Assembly: GCA_001896725.1 (NCBI GenBank)
Contig: MPPA01000001.1
Coordinates: 1 to 64,000 of the forward strand
Direction of reading: 5' to 3'
DNA: 64,000 nt
DNA from: Methanococcoides sp. EBM-47
GTDB taxonomy: Archaea > Halobacteriota > Methanosarcinia > Methanosarcinales > Methanosarcinaceae
The position numbers and the translations under genes were made by a program. Positions 57,548-64,000 of the stretch are shown one piece after another (the stretch's first letter is position 1; each line of letters opens with the position of its first letter). Below the pieces are notes generated by a model. The model was not told the origin of the DNA and made no database searches. It saw nothing but the letters and a program-made list of their open reading frames with translations.

Positions 57548-57856
57548 ATGAGTTCAGAAATGTGCCCTGTATGCGGATTGCCAATGGAATTGTGCATCTG
57601 CGAAGAAGTAGCAAAAGAACAGCAAAGAATTACCGTGAAGGTCAACAGAAGAAGATATGGGAAAGAAGTAACTGTAGTAGAGGGTTTCGATGCACATGAG
57701 ATCGACCTCCATGAACTATCGACATATCTTAAATCCAAGTTCGCATGTGGTGGAACTGTCAGGGGTAATGCTGTTGAGTTGCAGGGCAACCATCTGTCTC
57801 GCATGAAGGATGTTCTTGTTGAAAAGGGCTTTTCCCCGGAACAGATCAAGGACTGA
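57548..57856 (+). CDS. Translation initiation factor aIF1 (SUI1 family)
   Basis: A 102-residue SUI1-fold protein. The core reads '[20 protein letters not shown]', '[20 protein letters not shown]' and '[14 protein letters not shown]', as in archaeal eIF1 homologues that monitor start codon choice on the small ribosomal subunit. The N-terminus has a [13 protein letters not shown] zinc-ribbon-like pair, as in many archaeal members. A GGAGG site lies 10-14 bases before ATG 57548. Confidence 0.92.
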   Translation: MSSEMCPVCGLPMELCICEEVAKEQQRITVKVNRRRYGKEVTVVEGFDAHEIDLHELSTYLKSKFACGGTVRGNAVELQGNHLSRMKDVLVEKGFSPEQIKD

Positions 57857-57965
57857 CATGTTCAGCATTCTAATATCCAATTGTCCCGTCTTTGTTATCT
57901 TTTAGGTCTGAGACCCATACTTTCAAGGAACGAGGTGCAAATACTATCAATTCATAAGGTGAAGC

Positions 57966-59129
57966 ATGAAACGTATATATCTGGATCACAGTGCAACCAC
58001 GCGCGTGGATACCAGAGTTCTGGAGTCCATGCTTCCTTATTTTAATGAGATGTTTGGGAATGCTTCAAGTTTACACTCTTTTGGCCAGGAAGCTGCAGAT
58101 GCACTGTCTTTCTCCAGAGAACAGGTAGCTGCAACTATAGGTGCTGAACCGCAGGAGATAATTTTCACATCAGGCGGCACTGAATCCGACAACATGGCAA
58201 TAAAAGGTGCTGCATATATAAGTTCTTCCAGAGGCAAGCATATTATAAGTTCTGTTATTGAACACCCCGCGGTATTACATACCTGTAGGCAGCTTGAGAA
58301 AGAGGGATTTGAAGTTACCTATGTGCCTGTGGATAATGAAGGCATACTGGATATGCAGTTCCTTGAGGATTCCATAAGGGAAGATACCATTCTCATAAGC
58401 ATAATGCATGCTAATAATGAAATCGGGACCGTTCAGCCCATAAAGGAAATCAGTGAGCTCATAAGAGGGAGAGGCATTATCCTTCACACCGACGCTGTCC
58501 AGTCTGTGGGCAAGATACCTGTTGATGTGAATGAGCTGGGTGTGGACATGTTGTCTATCTCTTCCCACAAGATCCATGGTCCAAAAGGAGTGGGAGCCCT
58601 CTATTTACGTAATGGTGTGAATATCGTTCCTATTGTACAAGGCGGTGGTCATGAACGTGGACTACGTCCAGGCACTGAGAACATTCCAGGCATTGTGGGT
58701 TTTGCAAAGGCCATGACCATTGTCAGGGAACAACTGGAAACTGATTCCAGGAATATGCAATATCTGCGGGACCATATGATAAAAAAGATCCGTAGCAAAA
58801 TACCGTATACAAAGCTTAATGGTCATGAAAATAAACGTCTTCCAAACAATGTGAACATGAGTTTCAGGTATGTGGAAGGTGAATCTTTGCTTATGCTCCT
58901 TGATATGAAAGGCGTTGCTGTTTCCACAGGTTCGGCTTGCTCCTCTAAATCCCAAAAGGTTTCTCATGTGCTTACATCTATCGGCCTGGGTGCTGACTAT
59001 ATACACGGTTCACTGAGGTTCACCCTGGGAAGGGAAAACACTATGGAAGAGATCGATCTTGCAGTTGGTCTTCTTGAGGAGGCTGTCATGAAGCTGCGTC
59101 TGATGTCACCCTTCGGGGAGGAGGAATGA
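57966..59129 (+). CDS. nifS: Cysteine desulfurase (NifS/IscS type)
   Basis: A PLP enzyme that takes sulfur from cysteine for Fe-S clusters. The 387 residues show 'YLDHSATTRVDTRVLESMLP', 'IIFTSGGTESDNMAIKGAAY', the PLP lysine in SSHKIHGPKGVGALY and the active cysteine in STGSACSSKSQKVSHVL. It overlaps nifU by four bases, forming a nifS-nifU pair with two further coupled genes behind it. Confidence 0.95.
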   Translation: MKRIYLDHSATTRVDTRVLESMLPYFNEMFGNASSLHSFGQEAADALSFSREQVAATIGAEPQEIIFTSGGTESDNMAIKGAAYISSSRGKHIISSVIEHPAVLHTCRQLEKEGFEVTYVPVDNEGILDMQFLEDSIREDTILISIMHANNEIGTVQPIKEISELIRGRGIILHTDAVQSVGKIPVDVNELGVDMLSISSHKIHGPKGVGALYLRNGVNIVPIVQGGGHERGLRPGTENIPGIVGFAKAMTIVREQLETDSRNMQYLRDHMIKKIRSKIPYTKLNGHENKRLPNNVNMSFRYVEGESLLMLLDMKGVAVSTGSACSSKSQKVSHVLTSIGLGADYIHGSLRFTLGRENTMEEIDLAVGLLEEAVMKLRLMSPFGEEE

Positions 59130-59500
59130 TGTACAGCAGAAAACTTCTGGAAGAATTCACTGATCCTAAGAACGTAGGTGTCATCGAAAATGCAGACGGG
59201 GTAGGTCAACTGGGGAATCCTGCAGATGGCGATGTGATAACTATCTACATAAAGGTAAAGGATGGGGTGCTGACAGATGTGAAGTTCAAGACCTTCGGCT
59301 GTGCAGCGGCCATAGCTACATCAAGTATGGTAACACAAATGGCAAAGGGCAGGACCATAGAAGAAGCTATGAACATAACCAAGGAAGATGTAGCTGAAGC
59401 CTTGGGTGGTCTTCCTCCAGGCAAGATGGATTGTTCGAACTTTGCGCCGGACACTTTAAGGATGGCAATTGAAGATTATCAGAACAAACATAATATTTGA
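59126..59500 (+). CDS. nifU: Iron-sulfur cluster scaffold NifU/IscU (first cysteine replaced)
   Basis: A 124-residue U-type scaffold: 'LLEEFTDPKNVGVIENADG', 'FKTFGCAAAIATSSMVTQMA' with C59 and 'GLPPGKMDCSNFAPDTLRMA' with C103. The first ligand block reads GNPADGD, so the usual cysteine (as in GNPxCGD) is an aspartate (D34). Only two of three canonical cysteines remain. It is coupled to nifS upstream, with which it should work. The tandem ATGATG start has GAGGAGG upstream. Confidence 0.92.
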   Translation: MMYSRKLLEEFTDPKNVGVIENADGVGQLGNPADGDVITIYIKVKDGVLTDVKFKTFGCAAAIATSSMVTQMAKGRTIEEAMNITKEDVAEALGGLPPGKMDCSNFAPDTLRMAIEDYQNKHNI

Positions 59501-59517
59501 CAGTGGAGGACCATCTT

Positions 59518-59880
59518 TTGAAGACGACTTGTGAGATAATGGTACAAAAGGTCCTTCCAGCCATACGCGCAGAGATAGCACGTGTTATGTTCTTTGAACA
59601 TAGATGTACCCAGCAGGAGATAGCTGATATCCTCTGTCTGTCCAGAGCCGCTGTTTCACAGTATATGAGCGAGAAAAGAGGAGCTGAGGTCGATTTCCCA
59701 GAAGAGGTCCGTGCAGAAGTGAGAAAATTCTCTGTGAGATTACTTAAGGGTATGGACCAAAAGGACCAGGTGGAAGGCATGTGCAATATCTGCAGGTTCG
59801 TGCAACGCTCTGGCTGGTTCGATAAGAACATACCTGAAGCAGGATTATGCATCCTATGCGGAGATAAAGAGCAAAGTTGA
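59518..59880 (+). CDS. Cys-rich HTH protein, possible Fe-S-responsive regulator
   Basis: A 120-residue protein from TTG 59518, chosen because GGAGGA lies seven bases upstream; earlier TTG/GTG codons have no such site. An XRE-like HTH at about 31-52 ('TQQEIADILCLSRAAVSQYM') is followed by a helical part and a C-terminal four-cysteine site, C89xxC92 and C111xxC114. Extra cysteines lie in the HTH region (C30, C40). The gene is coupled to nifS-nifU and to the nre gene, so an Fe-S or zinc cofactor used for control of cluster synthesis is a reasonable inference, but not proven. Confidence 0.75.
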   Translation: MKTTCEIMVQKVLPAIRAEIARVMFFEHRCTQQEIADILCLSRAAVSQYMSEKRGAEVDFPEEVRAEVRKFSVRLLKGMDQKDQVEGMCNICRFVQRSGWFDKNIPEAGLCILCGDKEQS

Positions 59881-61100
59881 GCCATAATCAATGTGTACAA
59901 TGCAAAGGAAGGGGATTCTGTGGACGTCCTGCATGTCCCATTCTTGAAAAGTTCAGATCTATAGAATCATATGCAACGGCCAGTAAAGGAGTAACTTCCA
60001 TATTTGGAGCCTCTCCTCCGGCAATATTCATTGGAAGGCATGATTATCCCTCAGTGATGTCAGGACCCATGGTGCCTCCTGATATGAGCAGAAATGAATC
60101 TTCCATGCTTGAGGACCCAAAGCAGCTGCTCGGCATGAACATTGATCAGATCATTGCGGCACGTTCCATGCTTGTGAGAGCGGGAGCACGCATGAAAGTT
60201 AAGGATGCTGCAGATCCCAAAGACCCATTGTTACTGAAATCTCAGGAACTCGCTCTTTCAATGACACCGGTAGATACTGAAGTATGGTTCAATAAACCCC
60301 TTAGCAACAAATTGAAGTTCGATAGTGTGCTTACTCCCATGGGCCCATCCGGTGATCTTAAGGACATGGATATAGCAGAGAACCCAGATGTCCCGAAAAA
60401 AGTTGATTATCTGGTATATGATGACGACGCACTGGCAAAGGATGTGGTTTCAGAGCTGAATTCCTCTAATATCTCTCAGGAACACATAACCCGTCTCTTA
60501 TCTATTGGACTGCTTGGAAAAGAGCGCAAGCTGGTACCTACCAGGTGGTCTATAACAGCAGTGGACGATATGCTGGGCAAGGAAATGTTGCGCAAGGTCC
60601 GAGATAATACCCTGATAAGCAATATTATGCTCTTTAGCGGAGGAGCTTTCGGTAATCATTTTGAAATACTCCTGATCCCCCGAGCATTTTCCTATGAACT
60701 AATAGAAATATGGATGCCCAGAGCTGTATGGTCGGGTGGCTCCACATGGATAGGTGCTGACGGTGAGGGCACTGAAGGAAAAAAAGGTTATTCCATTCTT
60801 ACAGGTGGTTATTATGCGGCGCGTCTTGGGGTACTTGAGTATCTGAACAGTATCAGGAGGCAGGCCACTGTGTTCATGATAAGGGAGATCCGACCTGATT
60901 ACTGGGCACCCCTAGGTGTATGGGTCATAAGGGAAGCCGTGCGCAATGCTTTACAAAAGCCTCCTCAGAAGTTTGAAAGCATTGATACGGCTTTGTCAGA
61001 GATGTCCTCCAGGATTCACACACCTGCTGGATCATGGAGGCAAAAGGCAAGTCTCATCGATGAATTGAAGTATCAGAAAACTCTTGATTTTTTCCTTTGA
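59877..61100 (+). CDS. Nre-family DNA repair protein with C-terminal PIP box
   Basis: The archaeal Nre (DUF650/DUF651) family, tied in Haloferax to repair together with UvrABC. 407 residues start with a zinc site (C6, C9, C15, C20: 'CVQCKGRGFCGRPACP'), then 'FIGRHDYPSVMSGPMVP', 'LALSMTPVDTEVWFNKPL', 'LVPTRWSITAVDDMLG' and 'YYAARLGVLEYLNSIRRQAT'. The last eight residues, QKTLDFFL, form a PCNA-interacting motif (QxxLxxFF). The TTG start overlaps the stop of the Cys-rich HTH gene. Confidence 0.93.
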   Translation: MSHNQCVQCKGRGFCGRPACPILEKFRSIESYATASKGVTSIFGASPPAIFIGRHDYPSVMSGPMVPPDMSRNESSMLEDPKQLLGMNIDQIIAARSMLVRAGARMKVKDAADPKDPLLLKSQELALSMTPVDTEVWFNKPLSNKLKFDSVLTPMGPSGDLKDMDIAENPDVPKKVDYLVYDDDALAKDVVSELNSSNISQEHITRLLSIGLLGKERKLVPTRWSITAVDDMLGKEMLRKVRDNTLISNIMLFSGGAFGNHFEILLIPRAFSYELIEIWMPRAVWSGGSTWIGADGEGTEGKKGYSILTGGYYAARLGVLEYLNSIRRQATVFMIREIRPDYWAPLGVWVIREAVRNALQKPPQKFESIDTALSEMSSRIHTPAGSWRQKASLIDELKYQKTLDFFL

Positions 61101-61110
61101 GTCTATATTA

Positions 61111-61128
61111 CTATATATCAATATATAG
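61111..61128. promoter_or_regulatory. Palindrome upstream of the phosphate transporter gene
   Basis: CTATATAT-CA-ATATATAG is a perfect 8-2-8 inverted repeat, 11 bases after the nre stop and 69 bases before the PiT start. It could combine a TATA box with an operator. AT-rich palindromes arise by chance, so the weight is limited. Confidence 0.4.
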
Positions 61129-61196
61129 AATATTGTACCTACATTTATCTATGTGTTACTAAATTGTCCACCTAGTTAATAGGAGGACAATGTAAA

Positions 61197-62234
61197 ATGG
61201 ATATTTTTAATCCTTTTGTGATAGCCCTCATAGCTGCGGCATTATACATGGCCTGGAACATAGGGGCCAATGATCTTGCCAATGCCATGGGAACTTCAGT
61301 GGGTAGTGGGGCCCTTTCTTTAAAGCAGGTTATCCTGATCGCAGCAGTGTTTGAGTTCTGTGGTGCAGTGTTCTTCGGAGAACGTGTTGCTTCAACCATT
61401 GCTAATAACATCGTTCCAATAGAGCACATTAAAGTCATCGATTCTCATCTTGTCGTTGTCGGAATGCTTGCAGCGATCCTGGCTGCAGGCTTCTGGGTCA
61501 CGTTGACCACATTCTACAATCTACCAGTGTCTACCACACATTCTATAGTTGGTGCTGTTCTTGGTTTTGGCCTAGTTGCAGCATATCATGGAATAATCCC
61601 TTACAATGATATACACTGGTATGTTCTCTTCAAGATCGCGGCAAGCTGGCTGGTTTCACCCCTATTGGGAGCTCTTATTGCATACCTGCTCTTTATGATG
61701 GTGTCCTATTTTATCCTCCAGCGTACAGACAATATTTTTGCTATTGAAAAGAAGTTCATAGTCTTTCAGACCATGACAGCATGCTTTATGGCATTCGCAC
61801 ATGGCTCAAATGATGTTGCAAATGCTATAGGTCCTTTATACGCTGGACTTAATGTGCTGGGAATGAATGGTGTGCAGGTACCCACGTGGATCATGGTGGT
61901 CGGAGGGTTCGGTATGGTGCTTGGACTTGCTACATGGGGTTACAAGGTAATTCAGACCATTGGCAGTAAGATCACTGAACTTACCCCTACAAGAGGTTTC
62001 TGTGCAGAGTTCGCCACAGCGTCTGTTGTGCTACTGCACAGTTATAGTTCCCTGCCTATCTCAACCACCCATACTCTTGTTGGCTCTGTGATAGGTGTCG
62101 GTCTTGCAGGCGGTCTTGCAGCGGTTGATTTAAGTGTGATAGGAAAGATAGCAGTATCTTGGATAATCACAGTGCCTGTGGCAGCGTTGACATCGGCTCT
62201 AATATTCACAGGATTTATGGGGATAGGAATTTGA
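61197..62234 (+). CDS. pit: PiT-family inorganic phosphate transporter
   Basis: A 345-residue membrane transporter with about ten helices. Two inverted halves carry the PiT signature: 'AWNIGANDLANAMGTSVGSG' with GANDxANA and 'AFAHGSNDVANAIGPLYAGL' with GSNDVANA. Conserved 'PVSTTHSIVGAVLG' and 'PISTTHTLVGSVIG' follow. It moves phosphate with sodium or protons. AGGAGG lies 11 bases before ATG 61197. The DUF47 partner starts in overlap with its stop. Confidence 0.95.
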   Translation: MDIFNPFVIALIAAALYMAWNIGANDLANAMGTSVGSGALSLKQVILIAAVFEFCGAVFFGERVASTIANNIVPIEHIKVIDSHLVVVGMLAAILAAGFWVTLTTFYNLPVSTTHSIVGAVLGFGLVAAYHGIIPYNDIHWYVLFKIAASWLVSPLLGALIAYLLFMMVSYFILQRTDNIFAIEKKFIVFQTMTACFMAFAHGSNDVANAIGPLYAGLNVLGMNGVQVPTWIMVVGGFGMVLGLATWGYKVIQTIGSKITELTPTRGFCAEFATASVVLLHSYSSLPISTTHTLVGSVIGVGLAGGLAAVDLSVIGKIAVSWIITVPVAALTSALIFTGFMGIGI

Positions 62235-62932
62235 AAAAAAGAGAAAAAAGAGAATATATACGCTCTGTGCTAAGCATCTTTGCAAAATCTCCTTTCAGAC
62301 CTCTACATGTACATGCCACCAAAGGAGGGGATGCTGTACGGAAGTTAAGCGAAGAGCTATCTGCTTACTTCGCTTGTGATACCTCCACTGTGCTACAACT
62401 CAATAAAGAGATAGATATCCTAGAACATGAGGCAGATGTAATAAAACAGACCATCAGGGCAGAGCTTTCTTCCACTATCATGCTGCCGGTACATGCAGAT
62501 GATCTGCTTAATTTCCTTAAACCACAGGATTCCATTTCTGATGAGTGTCAGGATGTAGCCTACTGGCTCACATTACGAAGCTGTCAGGTGCCAAAAGAAC
62601 TTGAAGAGGGGTTACGCGAACTAATGTCCAGGACCCTGGCAACAGTGGAGATGTATGAACTACTTGTTGACACACTAGGCGAACTTTTAGAATCCTCTTT
62701 TGGAAAAAAGGATGTGAACGAGACCTTAAAGCTTGTTATCAAGGTAGAAGAAATGGAACACCAAGTCGACATTATAGAAAAACAAGTTATGAAACAGATC
62801 TTCGAGAAGGAAGAATTGCTTGGTGGTGGAGGTGTTTATTTCTTCCTGGAGCTTACCAAGAGCATAGGTCGTATTGCTGACCATACCGAGAGTGCTGCGG
62901 ACAGGTTACGAAGCATGGTATTAAGAAGATGA
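62231..62932 (+). CDS. DUF47 (PhoU-like) phosphate transport accessory protein
   Basis: A four-helix-pair PhoU-like protein of 233 residues, typical partner of PiT transporters. 'SIFAKSPFRPLHVHATKGGD' near the N-terminus, 'EIDILEHEADVIKQTIRAEL', 'MLPVHADDLLNFLKPQDSIS' and 'ADHTESAADRLRSMVLRR' at the end, with paired acidic residues for metal binding. The start is TTG 62231 in overlap with the pit stop, with GGGGATAGGA upstream; the long form from 62159 is not needed. Confidence 0.92.
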   Translation: MKKREKREYIRSVLSIFAKSPFRPLHVHATKGGDAVRKLSEELSAYFACDTSTVLQLNKEIDILEHEADVIKQTIRAELSSTIMLPVHADDLLNFLKPQDSISDECQDVAYWLTLRSCQVPKELEEGLRELMSRTLATVEMYELLVDTLGELLESSFGKKDVNETLKLVIKVEEMEHQVDIIEKQVMKQIFEKEELLGGGGVYFFLELTKSIGRIADHTESAADRLRSMVLRR

Positions 62933-62941
62933 GCTACTCGC

Positions 62942-64000
62942 TCATCTCCTGTGCAGGTTACCATCAGTGTTCAATACACGCAGCATCTCTATTACAGAAT
63001 AAGCAGCCCGGGTGATGCCCATGCTGCGTCTGTCTGTGTCTGTTCCTGCAACATACAGATTCTTTATGGGCGTCCTGATATCTGCAAAGTTCCCATCAAT
63101 GGTAACTGCAGCTTTTTCTGGAATGATGATCTGCTCATGCTTCATTTCTACATGTTCCTCGATACCGGGAACAGCATTATATATTGTTTCATAGGCTTTT
63201 TTGATCTCAGAACTGTCATCCTTTTCCGGATCAATTACAAAAGAAAAACCTACCAGTTGTTTCCCTTCAGGTGCTAGGGATGAATCATAGTTACTGATGG
63301 GCATTGCCCAGTAGGGCTTGTCTTTGAACCAGATCTCAGAACCTATGTAATTGAAAGCTTCCATAATTGTGTTCAGTCCAATCCATATAGTGAGGCTCTT
63401 TGCCTGTACTATACCTTCTAGTTCTTTAACATAGGAAGAGGGTAGGCCTTCCACAAGATATGGCAGGTCCTTTGCAAAACCCGTGTGTATGACCATATCA
63501 GCAAGGTACGTGTCATCTGCCACCACGCCTTTAACCACCCCCTCCTCTGTTAGGATCCTACTCACAGGATTCTCTGCCATGATCTCCACTGACCTGGGCA
63601 GAGAATACAGTATGGAATTAAGAAGTGATTTGAGACCTTTACGCGGATATCCCTGGGAATAGCTTACTTTGTTAGTGGCAAGTCTTCCTAAAGTTGTTAA
63701 AGGGCTTGATACCTTGTTCAGTCGGGTTTGCAATGATGTATGGAGGTTCAGAGGGATCAGGTTCTGCAGTACTTTTTCTTCCTGTCCGTTCTTTTCTTCT
63801 GTTTTTAGGATCTCATCCAACTGTTCTGGTGTTATGCTGTCCCGCACGAACGCACTCCCTTCAAGTACCCTCTGTGCTGATGTATGTTTCATGTCCTTGC
63901 CTGTAAGGAAATAAGATATGGTGTTGGCAAAGTCATAAGTGTCCTGTGAGAGGTTCTTTGGGAGAAAATCATATACAGATTGCTTGGACAAATCCATTCC
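62942..64000 (-). CDS. FAD-dependent oxidoreductase, phytoene desaturase-like (partial)
   Basis: The C-terminal 352 residues or so of a larger flavoprotein; the frame remains open at the window end, so the N-terminal FAD-binding GxGxxG part lies outside. Visible: 'QGYPRKGLKSLLNSILYSLP' with the 'P-G-G' region altered to PRKG, 'NPVSRILTEEGVVKGVVADD', and the terminal FAD site 'IKNLYVAGTDTDRRSMGITR' with 'AAYSVIEML'. It resembles phytoene/carotenoid desaturase and amine oxidase-type proteins common in methanogens; substrate unknown. Confidence 0.8.
   Translation of the reverse strand, partial: GMDLSKQSVYDFLPKNLSQDTYDFANTISYFLTGKDMKHTSAQRVLEGSAFVRDSITPEQLDEILKTEEKNGQEEKVLQNLIPLNLHTSLQTRLNKVSSPLTTLGRLATNKVSYSQGYPRKGLKSLLNSILYSLPRSVEIMAENPVSRILTEEGVVKGVVADDTYLADMVIHTGFAKDLPYLVEGLPSSYVKELEGIVQAKSLTIWIGLNTIMEAFNYIGSEIWFKDKPYWAMPISNYDSSLAPEGKQLVGFSFVIDPEKDDSSEIKKAYETIYNAVPGIEEHVEMKHEQIIIPEKAAVTIDGNFADIRTPIKNLYVAGTDTDRRSMGITRAAYSVIEMLRVLNTDGNLHRR

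Overview
The window reads as chromosome from a methanogenic archaeon of the family Methanosarcinaceae. The information-processing genes are archaeal: Nob1, TiaS, aIF1/SUI1, RadA, an archaeal RecJ-like DHH protein, Nre, Cdc48 and archaeal-type CoaD. They sit beside traits typical of Methanosarcina relatives: a tetrahydrofolate gene set (purN-glyA-folD-DHPS-like-metV), bacterial-type MutS/MutL, anaerobic cobalamin genes with a cobalt importer, molybdate uptake and a PEF-CTERM surface protein. A methylotrophic genus such as Methanolobus or Methanomethylovorans is a guess, not shown by the sequence.

Layout. 1-1220: AT-rich DNA with the frameshifted C-terminus of a type III restriction helicase-nuclease, next to the 3' end of a tRNA-Gln. 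1360-2451: a DRG-family GTPase. 2731-9974: an AT-rich accessory island between two ordinary GC-richer genes (DRG and UDP-glucose dehydrogenase). It holds a double-HTH protein, a tightly coupled five-gene minus-strand operon (NurA-like nuclease, HerA-like ATPase, a 50-residue protein, an SMC/Rad50-like ABC ATPase, a winged-helix protein) and a solo ScoMcrA-like SRA reader. This operon is the best candidate for an undescribed system, most likely genome defence.

10116-24228: UDP-glucose dehydrogenase, surface and membrane proteins, hisH with an AIR-synthase-like protein, slipin/NfeD, RecJ-like, GfcR, Nob1, NadE and TiaS. 24369-30027: an HTH regulator and the one-carbon/folate cluster. 30248-33806: molybdate transporter modABC and ModE, with a ModE-type operator before modA. 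33842-35312: a SmtB-like metal sensor with its palindromic operator and a permease. 35319-38295: biotin ECF transporter bioY-ecfA-ecfA-ecfT with a BirA-like operator.

38667-43155: mutS-mutL. 43197-48471: cbiD, cbiE, then cbiM-cbiN-cbiQ-cbiO (cobalt uptake for corrinoid synthesis; CbiO carries a long C-terminal extension). 48468-50138: endonuclease IV-like protein, an unknown and CoaD. 50337-57470: RadA, phosphoglycolate phosphatase, PRC-barrel protein, Cdc48, PurL, DUF192. 57548-64000: SUI1, nifS-nifU-Cys-rich HTH-nre, a PiT phosphate transporter with its DUF47 partner, and a partial FAD-dependent oxidoreductase running off the end.

Three transporter clusters carry recognisable operators (ModE-, SmtB/ArsR- and BirA-type), which makes the metal and vitamin regulation unusually readable. 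Start codons were moved from the longest ORF wherever a Shine-Dalgarno site or family alignment from memory supported it. No CRISPR array, rRNA gene or intact insertion sequence was seen.
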